DNA of 64,000 bases from an uncultured Eubacteriales bacterium (lineage in GTDB: Bacteria > Bacillota > Clostridia > TANB77 > CAG-508). The notes below the pieces were generated by a model. That model was not told the DNA's origin. It saw nothing but the letters and a program-made list of their open reading frames with translations, and made no database searches. Both the position numbers and the translations under genes were made by a program. The stretch covers positions 1 through 64,000 of the forward strand of contig CASEOS010000006.1 of the NCBI GenBank assembly GCA_949289635.1, read 5' to 3'. Positions 48,138 to 58,300 of the stretch are shown one piece after another. Each line of letters starts with the position of its first letter. The first letter of the stretch is position 1.

Positions 48138-48929
48138 CTATATATTAAAAATTTTTTCTGCATTTGTATAAGTTATTTTTGCAATTTCCTCTATTGTTTT
48201 TTCTTTTACGTCTGCTATTTTTTGTGCTATATATTTCACATTTCTCGGGTCATTTCTAGTTCCTCTCACTGGTTCTGGTGCCAAATATGGACTATCTGTT
48301 TCAATTAGCATCTTATCTTCTGGTACCATTTCGATAATTTCATTTGCATTTTTAGAATTTTTAAATGTAACTGGACCAGCAAATGATATATAGAATCCAA
48401 GTTTTAATGCTTCTTTCACTAATTCTCTATTTAATGGGCAACAATGAAAAACGCCTTTTTTGTTAACTGTATATTTCTTTAAAATTTCAAGTGTATCCAT
48501 AACCGCTTCTCTTGTATGAATTACAATTGGTAAATCTAATGCATTTGCTATCTCAATTTGCTTTATAAAAACTTGTCTTTGTATTTCTCGTCTTTGTAAA
48601 TCTTTTTCCCAATAATAATCTAATCCAATTTCTCCAATGGCTACGATTTTTTTATCTTTTATATAATCTTTCACTAAGTTCTTTATTGCCTCTATATCTT
48701 TCCACAGTTTTTCTTCATTTTGTGGAATATCATTGGGAGAAATACCACAAGTTGTGTATATATAGTCATATGTTTTTGATAATGCTACCCCTTTTATAGA
48801 ACTTTCTACACTATATCCTGCTGAAACAAATTTTGTAATTCCTGCTTTTTTTATTTCTGCAATTAGCTTTTCTCTATCTTCATCAAATCTTTCATCATCT
48901 AAATGACAATGACTATCAAAAAACTCCAT
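48138..48929 (-). CDS. tatD: TatD family metal-dependent DNase
   Basis: A 263-residue amidohydrolase-fold protein. Metal ligands are visible in FFDSHCHLDDERF, GEIGLDYYWE, VIHTREA, VFHCCP and IETDSPYLAPEPVRG. The family acts as 3'-5' DNase/RNase in repair and RNA quality control. AGGAGG precedes the ATG; the gene stands alone downstream of acpS and the large foldback. Confidence 0.95.
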   Translation of the reverse strand: MEFFDSHCHLDDERFDEDREKLIAEIKKAGITKFVSAGYSVESSIKGVALSKTYDYIYTTCGISPNDIPQNEEKLWKDIEAIKNLVKDYIKDKKIVAIGEIGLDYYWEKDLQRREIQRQVFIKQIEIANALDLPIVIHTREAVMDTLEILKKYTVNKKGVFHCCPLNRELVKEALKLGFYISFAGPVTFKNSKNANEIIEMVPEDKMLIETDSPYLAPEPVRGTRNDPRNVKYIAQKIADVKEKTIEEIAKITYTNAEKIFNI

Positions 48930-48950
48930 TGGTATCTACCTCCTTTATTC

Positions 48951-49232
48951 AATTGAGACATTTCTATTTGGACATTTATTAGCCAAAATTAAAAAGTAAA
49001 AATAAATGTTATTAAAATTTTATGAAATTACGAATGTAAATGGAAGAATATTATAAATTCTTGAAATACCAAGTAGGAGAATCTCAAACTTGCTTTGAGA
49101 GGTGCCTGCTTGGGATTTTTAGAATTTATTTATTCTGCAATGCTAACCGAGTAATGAATAAAATTTTAATAACATTTGTTTTTATAATTAATATAGCATT
49201 AAAAAATGTCCAAACAGAAACGTCCCCAATTG
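48951..49232. repeat. Imperfect 280-base foldback between acpS and tatD
   Basis: Left and right halves are imperfect reverse complements over their length. The best parts are a 20-bp perfect stem AATGTTATTAAAATTTTAT with its complement, TTTGGACATTT/AAATGTCCAAA near the ends, and a CTCAAA/TTTGAG tip. Many arm differences are A-versus-G, so they give G.U pairs on the minus strand. GTCCCC-rich REP-like words (49220-49246) flank the right end, next to the acpS stop. No gene in the stretch. Confidence 0.75.
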
Positions 49233-49249
49233 TCCCCAATTGTCCCATA

Positions 49250-49624
49250 TTATTTCCAAACCACTATTACATTTGCTGTTGCATATTCTTTACAATGTGA
49301 AATACTAATATCCATGCCTTCTATTTCAGGTATCTTTATATTCAATAAGTTAGCATATGGTCTTCCATTTTCATCATTCATGACTTCCATGTCTTTCCAA
49401 CTAATATCATATTTATTTTTCAATTTTCGTGAAATCGCTTTAAACACTGCTTCTTTTGCTGCAAATCTGGCAGCATAATGTTGATATTTTTGATTATGTT
49501 TGCTTTCGCAATATTGAATTTCATTTTCTGTATAAACACGTTCTAAAAATTTTTCTCCTAAATCTTCTATGCTTTCTTTTATTCGTTTAATTTCTATAAT
49601 ATCTGTTCCACAACTGATTTTCAT
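49250..49624 (-). CDS. acpS: Holo-[acyl-carrier-protein] synthase
   Basis: A 124-residue trimeric phosphopantetheinyl transferase that activates AcpP. Motifs: CGTDIIEIKRI (Mg-binding Asp), FAAKEAVFKA (catalytic Glu/Lys) and ISISHCKEYA. GAAGAAG lies ahead of the ATG. REP-like sequence begins directly at the stop codon. Confidence 0.94.
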   Translation of the reverse strand: MKISCGTDIIEIKRIKESIEDLGEKFLERVYTENEIQYCESKHNQKYQHYAARFAAKEAVFKAISRKLKNKYDISWKDMEVMNDENGRPYANLLNIKIPEIEGMDISISHCKEYATANVIVVWK

Positions 49625-49689
49625 ATTCTTCTTCCTTTTCTTTTTTATATAAATCTTTTTTCATTTATTCTTCTATGTTTACGTAAATA

Positions 49690-49714
49690 GCTAGAACCAA
49701 ATAATGGTTCTAGC
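49690..49714 (-). terminator. Hairpin behind the tail-anchored protein gene
   Basis: A perfect 10-bp stem GCTAGAACCA/TGGTTCTAGC with a 5-nt loop; the U-run is weak. Confidence 0.6.
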
Positions 49715-49749
49715 CACTTATATTTAAATGTAATGAATTTAGATATATT

Positions 49750-50982
49750 CTAATATTTTGATAACAATACAAAATTCAATATGTTAAATACCAATGAAGC
49801 AATTAATATAATAGAAATGGCAATGGTTATGTTTTTATTTTTTTCAATATTCAGTTCTTTATATAATACATCATATTCATTTTTTACTTCATGATACAAT
49901 GGTTCTAATTCCAATATTTCTTTTATTTTATGATCAAACATAGTTCCAATTTCATCTTCTGTTACTTCTTGAATCCATATATTTTTTGTAAATGTTATAA
50001 ATTCTTTTCTTACTTTTTTTATTTTAGCCAAATGTTTGAATTCTAAACTTAATTTTTTTAAATAGATTTTCTTATATAATTCAAATATATATGTATACAA
50101 ATATTGTTGTTCAAATTCATTTGGTAAAATAGTATAATTATTGATATCTGCTGATGAAGAAAATAATGTCACACCATATTTTGTGATTCCCATTTTTGTA
50201 TATTTCCATTTTGATAATGATACAATATCATCATCTTTCAAACTGGCTGAATTATCAGCAGGTAAACATCTAACAAATTTTATAAAGTTATTTTCAAGTT
50301 TTTCAAATGGATTATCCACATTCCATGCTGACTGGTCTATACAAACATAAGAATATGTTAAAAATCGTTCTGTATTAATATCTAACTTAATTGCTTCTAC
50401 ATTAGAACCTGTTATTCCTTTTATAAAATCTGTCAATTTATCAATACTTGCAAAACTATCTGTTTGTATATTGATTTTATCATAACTATTTAATGTTTGA
50501 TTATCTTGTTTAATGTCTCTAAATTTATAATTAAAATTTAAAACATCTGAAAAAGTTGGATTATCTTCGATATTTGTTTTCATACATAAAAAACAGATTC
50601 CTGTTTGAAAACAGATAATTTCTATTTTACGGATTTTAAAGAAGATACCTTTTCCATCTCCTGCCTTTCCTTGAATATCATTTTTTATCGTATATTCAAA
50701 TATACTACAAGGATATTTGGAAAGTACGGCTGCTTGTGTTTCTATTGGCATTTCTTTAAATTTAGAATATTTTGCATTTGTAAAACTAAAGCTTGAAAAA
50801 AGAAAATCTCTCATTTTAGGTGTAAAGTGTTTATATAATCTTAAATCTTTTTCTTTTTCAAATCTCTTTAATTTACAATTTGCATCTTTTAATAATCGTA
50901 ATATGTATTTTTGATATTTCTTTTGTTTTACTACAAAAGGATGTATAAAATATGTATATTGATAATTTATCTTTAGTTCCAT
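49750..50982 (-). CDS. Tail-anchored membrane protein of unknown function
   Basis: A 410-residue protein with no signal peptide. Residues 1-370 look soluble and mixed alpha/beta; 310-385 is helical and charged, and one hydrophobic helix (about 388-407, ITIAISIILIASLVFNILNF) closes the protein. The helical-then-membrane end recalls CorA-like or RMD1-like proteins, but the GMN signature is missing, so I do not assign it. The ATG at 50982 has AAGGTGA at 5 nt; an earlier in-frame start lies before that site. It is 58 bases behind the WG-repeat gene and probably co-transcribed. Confidence 0.7.
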   Translation of the reverse strand: MELKINYQYTYFIHPFVVKQKKYQKYILRLLKDANCKLKRFEKEKDLRLYKHFTPKMRDFLFSSFSFTNAKYSKFKEMPIETQAAVLSKYPCSIFEYTIKNDIQGKAGDGKGIFFKIRKIEIICFQTGICFLCMKTNIEDNPTFSDVLNFNYKFRDIKQDNQTLNSYDKINIQTDSFASIDKLTDFIKGITGSNVEAIKLDINTERFLTYSYVCIDQSAWNVDNPFEKLENNFIKFVRCLPADNSASLKDDDIVSLSKWKYTKMGITKYGVTLFSSSADINNYTILPNEFEQQYLYTYIFELYKKIYLKKLSLEFKHLAKIKKVRKEFITFTKNIWIQEVTEDEIGTMFDHKIKEILELEPLYHEVKNEYDVLYKELNIEKNKNITIAISIILIASLVFNILNFVLLSKY

Positions 50983-51040
50983 GTTTATCACCTTTTTATT
51001 AAAATTCATTTTTACATAAGTTCATAATTTTTTAATATCT

Positions 51041-52561
51041 TTATTCTTGATTGTAATAATTCATATTTAAATCTTTTCCTAAATGCCATTTTCCAATAAA
51101 GTCAACCACTAAATAGTCATCTAAATTGTATGTAGGTTCTTGCACAATTTCTCCCTTATTATTAATGGCTCCCCATTTTCCGTCTTTTTTAACTGCTGCA
51201 AATCCATATTCGTTTTGTTCTGTTGCATCATCATATGTATATTCTACCACAACATTTCCATCTTTGTCTACATATCCATATAGATTATCTTTTTTATCTA
51301 AATATAAAGTATGATTACTTAAAATTTCTGTTTTATTTTTTTCCTCAAATTTAAAGTTATAATATTTATATTCATCATTTTGTTTTAATTCAAAATAACC
51401 TGCTTCTGTATTAATTTCAATCAATATCCCAGTTTGTTGTACATCAAAATGATTATTTAAAATGTTGCTATTAAAGTTTTGATCTTCTGCAATATAGATA
51501 TCTCCTGTTTCATTATATGTAATAGACTGATAATTAAATGGTACTTTTTCTTGATTGTCTATATCTACAATTCCTTGTGTTTCACCTTTTTTTGCAATAA
51601 ATACATTCGTTTTTGCCTCTACTAAATTATCATATTGTGCTTCTATCAAAACTTCTCCTGTTAAGTTCATAACACCATATTTTCCATTAGAAACATAAAT
51701 GACACCTTGATCTTTTGCTTTTAATATAGCTGTTATCTCTTCAAAGCCTTGTGTTAACACTTCTTCTCCGTTACTGTTGATTAATTTTTGGTTTCCATCT
51801 TGTGTAACTACATATAAATCATTTCCATATACTTTTTCAATTTCTTGATATTGATTTTGTAAAATTACTTTTTTAGAAGAATCCACAATTCCATATAACC
51901 CAGTATCATCTTTTACAATATAACCATCTCTATTTGTCTTTCCTAAATTAGTAATCTCTGTGTAATTGATATCTAAAATCATTCTTCCTTCATTATCTGC
52001 TACACCGTATTTTCCATCTTTTTGAACCAATAAAGCATTTTCTACGCCTGGTATTGCTTCTATACTATCATATTCTGCCTTTAATATCATATCCCCTTCA
52101 AAATTAATCGTTCCCCATTTTCCATCTTTTTGAACTTTTAATACATTATCTTCATACCATAGATTATTATTTGCATCATGATTGCTAATTGCTTCTACTT
52201 TTGTATATTCTGTGAAAATTTCTTGATTTTTACTATTTAATGCTTTGGTTGCATATTCTCCTGTATCATAATTTACATCATATGTACAAAGGAAGATATC
52301 TGTTTTATTATCTGGAATGATTATCATTTCCTCATAAGAAGGTTCTATAATTGTGTTACCGTTTTCATCGATAATCCCCCATTTATTATCTTTATATCCT
52401 GCAAAATATGTTTTGCTTGCAATTTCTCCTTTATTACTTTCTTTTTGAAAAATGCCTCTTATGATAAATACAGACATGACTATTACAATAATTGCTAAAA
52501 TGACTGCAAAAACCTTTTTCATATTTAATTTTGGTTCCTCATATCTTTTTCCTCTACTCAT
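51041..52561 (-). CDS. Membrane-anchored WG-repeat protein
   Basis: A 506-residue protein: a basic N-terminus, one membrane helix (about 15-36) and an exposed region of about nine WG-type repeats, each with a (W/Y)G-(I/V)-(I/V/N)-(D/N) turn and a following Tyr some 12-14 residues on. WG repeats form beta-structure and are of unknown function, often surface-exposed. Several repeats in the middle are degenerate. AGGAGG precedes the ATG; spoIIE lies 63 bases upstream in the same direction. Confidence 0.85.
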   Translation of the reverse strand: MSRGKRYEEPKLNMKKVFAVILAIIVIVMSVFIIRGIFQKESNKGEIASKTYFAGYKDNKWGIIDENGNTIIEPSYEEMIIIPDNKTDIFLCTYDVNYDTGEYATKALNSKNQEIFTEYTKVEAISNHDANNNLWYEDNVLKVQKDGKWGTINFEGDMILKAEYDSIEAIPGVENALLVQKDGKYGVADNEGRMILDINYTEITNLGKTNRDGYIVKDDTGLYGIVDSSKKVILQNQYQEIEKVYGNDLYVVTQDGNQKLINSNGEEVLTQGFEEITAILKAKDQGVIYVSNGKYGVMNLTGEVLIEAQYDNLVEAKTNVFIAKKGETQGIVDIDNQEKVPFNYQSITYNETGDIYIAEDQNFNSNILNNHFDVQQTGILIEINTEAGYFELKQNDEYKYYNFKFEEKNKTEILSNHTLYLDKKDNLYGYVDKDGNVVVEYTYDDATEQNEYGFAAVKKDGKWGAINNKGEIVQEPTYNLDDYLVVDFIGKWHLGKDLNMNYYNQE

Positions 52562-52624
52562 ACATTCGTTCCTCCTATTTTATTGTAAACTTTTTTCTTT
52601 TGCTTAAACATTATTCTTTTATTT

Positions 52625-55036
52625 CTATTCGTCTTTTTTCATAAATTTACATACGATAACACTCATATCATCATTGGTTTTTCCAAAATTATTATCGATT
52701 GCTTCATTTAATACAATATCTGCAATTTTTTTTGTATTTTTTGTTTCAATATCTTCTAACAAATATTTAATCCATAATTCTTTATTTTTATATTCTATAT
52801 TAGAATCTAAAATACCATCTGTACACATCAGTAGCATTTGTTCATTTTGAATATCTGTATCAAATACCTGGATATTATCTTGGTTAACCATTCCTGCTGG
52901 AAGTGTATTAGATTTTATAATTTGCACTTTTTTATTTTTCTTTATATAGGTTGGACATGCACCACTTTTTATACATTCAATTGTTCCTTTGTACAAATCT
53001 ATAATGGTAATATCTAATGTAGCAAAAATTTCTTCATTTTTACTAATTAAAGTAGATGTAATCAATTCAATAGAACTATCTTTATCAAATCCAGATTTTA
53101 ATAAATTTTGTAACATAGCTAATGCTTGCATACTACTTTCATTTGCTTTTCTTCCTGTTCCCATTCCATCACTTAATGCAATAACATATTTCCCATCTTT
53201 TAATCTGATATTTATAAAATTATCGCCTGAAACTTCACTTTGATTTTTACTAGAATCTGCTGTTGCAAATCCAATGACATATTTGTCATCAGAAATATAT
53301 ATTAAGTCTGTTTCTGTTGAGTTTTCATCATTTAAAATAATCTTTTCTTTTAAGACTTTTGTTAGTATATTTTCTATAATACGGTTATCTGCTATTTCTT
53401 CTAATAATATATGAATGATATATCTATCTTTCTTATTGACCACTAATTCTTTTACATGAATTTCTTTTTGTTTCAATAATTCAATCATTTCAATTTCTTG
53501 TTTTGTATAGTTATTTTCTTTATCAGCTTCTTTTTGAATATCTTTTGCAATCCCTGATATGACTTTTGAAACACCTCTTAATTGTGTTTCCATATTTCTT
53601 TTATTTTCTTCTAGTTTTCTCTTCCAAACAAAATGATTTTTACTTACTTTATATGAAATATTTAAGATTCGCAAGATTTGTAATATATTTTCTTCTAAAT
53701 ATCCACTAACTTCTTTGTCGTCAAACCCTATAATATAACTATTACAATCTGCAAAAATTTTTAATAAGTCTTCTCTTTCAATCTCTTGTTTATCTAATAG
53801 TAAATTAAATATTTCATCTATAATTTTTCCATTTACATTTGCAATATCTTCATATAATAAATTGTCTTTATATGCCTCTAAATTATTTAATACCTCATTT
53901 ATAAATATTTGCTTATTTTCTTCTTTTTCTTCTAGAGAATATTCTTTTTTGGTATCTTCTGCATATACATTTGCCATTTTTTTGATGGTTTCTGATACAT
54001 TATTTAATTTTTCAACAGTTTCTTTTTCTCTCGTTAAAGTTCTCTCTCTAGAAATTGGTAAAAATTTTGAACTTCCTACAAATTCTTCTATATCAATATG
54101 AATATTTTTAGGTATTGCTAATAGCATAATAGATGCCAATAAGATTTCTTTAAAATAGATTAATTCTACTGTATATCCATTTGATGCATATGCTAATATC
54201 ACATTTCCTATACAAAATCCAATGATAACACCTATTCTTCCAAATCGATTTAAAAAGCCTGCTACCATACCAGAAATTGCATAAGCTGCTATGATAATAG
54301 GTTCTCCTCCCGTAATAATTCCAAGTGTTACACCAATTGTTACACCAGAAGTAGCACCTACTAATACTCCATTTTTCCAGCCTAAAACTAAAACAATAAA
54401 TATGCTAAGTATATTTCTAATTGAAAATCCCAAAATAGATACATCTGAAAAAGCACTTACGGCTATCGCTAATAGGAGACTTGTCCCTATCACTTCTTCA
54501 ATTGAAAATGCTTTTCTTTCCCCAAAATTTTCAATAACAGAAATGGAATTAGCAAATATTTTATAAAATGCAATTGTAATAATTGTATATGTCATACTTA
54601 ATAATATGTCATAAAATGTTAATGTAGAAAATATTGCTTTTAGAATTTGGATAATAAAAACAGCAACAAAAATGTTTTTACCAACTTTAATTTTTTCATT
54701 TCTTTCTTCTTCGTTATATTTTGGTTTGATAATGAATAAACTGATAAAAAATACAAGGCTAGTTAGGAAATATTCTAACCCTCCTCCTATACCAAATTTT
54801 ATACTATTTCCTATTAAAGATATGATGACTACACCTAAAAGAGGAATAGAAGATGAAAAACATGCTCCTAATATACTAATACTAAATAATGAAAAATCTC
54901 CTCCTATGCCCACTAGTGATAACATAAACGATAAGATATACATAATGATATTATTGGTTTTTATAATTTCAGACCATTTATTGACAGTTTCTCTTTTTCT
55001 ATCTTGTATTGTATATTCATTTATATTTTGAAACAT
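52625..55036 (-). CDS. spoIIE: Stage II sporulation protein E (PP2C-type phosphatase)
   Basis: An 803-residue protein with an N-terminal block of about ten membrane segments (residues 30-315), a long helical linker (about 330-560) and a C-terminal PP2C phosphatase domain (ALSDGMGTGRKANESS, GACPTYIKK, LLMCTDGILDSN). In sporulation SpoIIE dephosphorylates SpoIIAA to activate sigma-F and also helps polar septation. The ATG at 55036 is 9 nt behind AGGTGG; a GTG two codons earlier is too close. Strong evidence that the organism is a spore former. Confidence 0.93.
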   Translation of the reverse strand: MFQNINEYTIQDRKRETVNKWSEIIKTNNIIMYILSFMLSLVGIGGDFSLFSISILGACFSSSIPLLGVVIISLIGNSIKFGIGGGLEYFLTSLVFFISLFIIKPKYNEEERNEKIKVGKNIFVAVFIIQILKAIFSTLTFYDILLSMTYTIITIAFYKIFANSISVIENFGERKAFSIEEVIGTSLLLAIAVSAFSDVSILGFSIRNILSIFIVLVLGWKNGVLVGATSGVTIGVTLGIITGGEPIIIAAYAISGMVAGFLNRFGRIGVIIGFCIGNVILAYASNGYTVELIYFKEILLASIMLLAIPKNIHIDIEEFVGSSKFLPISRERTLTREKETVEKLNNVSETIKKMANVYAEDTKKEYSLEEKEENKQIFINEVLNNLEAYKDNLLYEDIANVNGKIIDEIFNLLLDKQEIEREDLLKIFADCNSYIIGFDDKEVSGYLEENILQILRILNISYKVSKNHFVWKRKLEENKRNMETQLRGVSKVISGIAKDIQKEADKENNYTKQEIEMIELLKQKEIHVKELVVNKKDRYIIHILLEEIADNRIIENILTKVLKEKIILNDENSTETDLIYISDDKYVIGFATADSSKNQSEVSGDNFINIRLKDGKYVIALSDGMGTGRKANESSMQALAMLQNLLKSGFDKDSSIELITSTLISKNEEIFATLDITIIDLYKGTIECIKSGACPTYIKKNKKVQIIKSNTLPAGMVNQDNIQVFDTDIQNEQMLLMCTDGILDSNIEYKNKELWIKYLLEDIETKNTKKIADIVLNEAIDNNFGKTNDDMSVIVCKFMKKDE

Positions 55037-55361
55037 ATTCACATACCACCTTTACCTAATATATATGCTATATTTTACTACTTGTCTTTTGTGGTTTTTG
55101 TCTTTTTTAGTAAGTATTCTCTAATATTTTTTTTACAGAATATACTATTTTTTTGTTTTATATGTATTTATACTATTTTTTTTTATTTTTTATGCTTCTT
55201 ATTTTATTACAGAATGTCAAAAAAAGCAATATCATGATTTTAAATTCATCAGAAAAAATACAAGATACCATCCCCCTCTTCTAATGAATCATTTGACTTA
55301 ACTATTAGAAAAAACCAATGAATTATACAATTCATTGGTTTTTCATTATAAATCTATTAAC
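55037..55361. other. AT-rich spoIIE upstream region
   Basis: No gene is visible. On the minus strand a TTGACATTC (55211-55219 region, containing the TGTCAAA complement of a Spo0A-box-like core) and several AT-rich -10-like hexamers occur about 170 bases upstream of spoIIE. I cannot choose a promoter. Confidence 0.35.
55310..55343 (-). terminator. Terminator of the giant surface-protein gene
   Basis: A perfect 15-bp stem (55310-55324 with 55329-55343) with a 4-nt loop and flanking A/T runs, 20 bases behind the stop codon. Confidence 0.9.
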
Positions 55362-58300
55362 CTAGTTTTTTAGTACTTTCTTTTTGATAATAACAATCCC
55401 TACACTCATTATAATTAGAATACTGATTCCTATTATTCCATATATCCAATATGTTCTATTTTCACCAGTAGGTGGTGTAATTGTAATTTCTACTTTGTCA
55501 TCATCTAGCTCATCACCTTTATATGTGTCCGTGTATGGATCATAAGATTCATTTGTCGTTGGATTATAGTTACCAGGAATAGAATCATATGTTTTTCTTC
55601 CTTTTAATTTAATAATCTCAATATCATTTTCATATGTTAAATCATCTGATGAAGGTGATAATTGTTTTGATACTACCATACTTGTATCTACTGCTTCTGA
55701 ACCAGGCACCATATTTTCAAATATTGGATTTGCTAAATGTATGATATTTTGACGACCTTTTACCTCATCATATATTACATCTGCAAGAAGTTTATCTTTC
55801 ATATCGCTTGTTATATCAATTCTTTCCCAGTTGTTTCCTTCAGTAGACTGTAATACTAAATCTTCTGGTAAATAGTCAAACATATCTATAACTGTTGCAA
55901 TTTTCCATCCTGCATTTCCATCTGGCACTGTTCCGTAAATATAGTAATCCTCATTATTATAATCTATTTCACAATTACTGTTATCTACTGATATTTCATA
56001 TGTTATTCTTAATGTTGCACCTTGTATAATTTCATTATCAATTTCAATATAAACATCATCATCTAATGTTTTAACACCTGATAAATTTTGACTTCTTGGA
56101 TCTCCATTAATCAATTCATTACCATTTGTTAATACAATTTGAATATTGGCTATTTGTTTATCAACAATTAGAGATTGTTTTGGTCTTTCTATAATACCAA
56201 AATCAATATTATCAAATACAAATTTAAGTTGTCCATTTATACTATCAGCATATGTACTGAAATTGTCTAAATTAATATCAAAATCTAATTTAATATCAAA
56301 CATTCTTGTATCTGCACTAACTTCTGTGATTCCTCCATTGGTTAGTACTGTTTCATAAGAAATATCTTCTTCTGTAATTCTATTTTCAACAAATTCTTCA
56401 TTGTCTTTTGCATCTGACAATCTTTGTACACCTTCAATATTACTTGTCTCTCCTCTATACCAATAATCTGTCATAGCCTCAACAGCTTCCTTATTTCCGC
56501 CTCTATAAATTGTTGATTTATACTTATCTACTTCAACATTTTTTACTGTATTACCACTTGGATCTACAATCACACTATTATCTCCATATGTATATCTGAT
56601 AACATAATTTGATGGTATAACACCTGAAAATTCATAAGTTCCTTGTTCATTTGTTGTTGTTTCAGCCCTTACGGTACTTTCTTCTAATGTATTTGGATTC
56701 CATTGATATAATTGGGCTAATTCATAGTCACCTGTATCTGTAACTGTTAACAATTCCACCTTAACCTTATTAACCACATTTTCCGTAGTTTCATAGATAC
56801 CATTACCTTTTCTCTCTTTGCCATATCCAGTTTGCTCTAGTAACTCTTCTCTTGCACTATCTTCCCATACAGTACCTTGAATTTTTCTTCCTTCTTTTAC
56901 ATTAAGGATTAATGATGGTGCTTTATCTGTATCATCTTCCATCGTATCTGTTATATTTACTTTGTTATCTACAATTTTAGGTTCGATTGTATCTGGTGCA
57001 GAGTCTATATCAATTCCTGCATAAGGTACTGAATAATCACTATCACTATATGTAGAATATGATGATACTTCTGTAATAGAATCTAATGTTAGTTCTTCAT
57101 TTAAGATAGAATTTATGGCATCATTATTTAATTGATATGTAATTGTCAATTCTCTTGTTTGTCCATCTGGTATTTGATAATTTGTTTGTATATTTACTTT
57201 TTTCAAGCCATTTTGATTATAATTATCATCTATTTGTGATTCTAACATATTTCCGTTTTCATCTCTAACAACCACATTTTCATATCTTGCATCATAGTAA
57301 TTGGTTAATGTTTTTAAGTTCGTAAATAAACTTGATGATTCATTTGTCAATTGTAATTTGTAAGTTACAAATACTTTTAATTTTCCTTCATTTCCTTCTT
57401 GTTTGTTGTACACAATGTCTGCTGAATATACTTCTCTTGAGTATGAATTGTCTATATATTTGTTAGCAAATCTTACAGCTACATTAAGTGTATTATCTTC
57501 ATTAACTACATTTTCTCCAATATAGTTTGCTGGATCTTCAAATCTTTGTGCATAATGATATGTATGTGTATAGTCATTAAAAGTGATTTGTACATCTTGC
57601 ATATCTTGTAATATGAATAAGTCTGGCATTTGTCTTTCTTCTACACCTAAGTTTAATCCACCAATTTCTACTACTGCATCTTTTCTAATAGTATCTGGTG
57701 TTAAACTGGTACAAAGTACATTTGTATTTGTTTCATCTTTAGATGTCACAGCCTGAAGTGTATATTGCTCATCCGCTCCAGAAATTGGATATTTTTGTCC
57801 ATCATATCCATATTTCACATTATCTCCATAAATTACATGACTTTCATGATTTTCTGCATCATAATTATATCGTATATCATATGTTTTATCTCCATTTGTA
57901 TTAGATGCCGCTCCTTGACTAATTGTTGCATAACAATTGTTAAATTCATCTCTTAATGCTTCATCTGTTGCTGTATTTCTGCTACCACTATATTTTGTAA
58001 TTGTATTTCCATTTGAAGTTGTTTCTGTGTTTGGATTAAATTCTGGATTTACTGCTATTGATTGATAACTCATACCATTATATTCAAATTCAATATATGC
58101 ACCTACTAATTTATCTATTTCTAGTTTTATTGCATTTGCATCTTCATCATAATTACCAAATACATATTCCCCATTTACATCTGTAATTGTTTCATCCATT
58201 AGATTTCCATCTTTATCTATTAATCTAACTGGTACATTGGCTAATCTTTTATCTTCTGTTCCACTATTCCATATATAATCTTTTGTGCTATTTTTACCAT

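Noticed and set aside
49021..49160. tRNA or retron-like RNA in the acpS-tatD gap
   Set aside because: The folding is explained by one long imperfect foldback; no cloverleaf, T-loop motif or reverse transcriptase gene is present.
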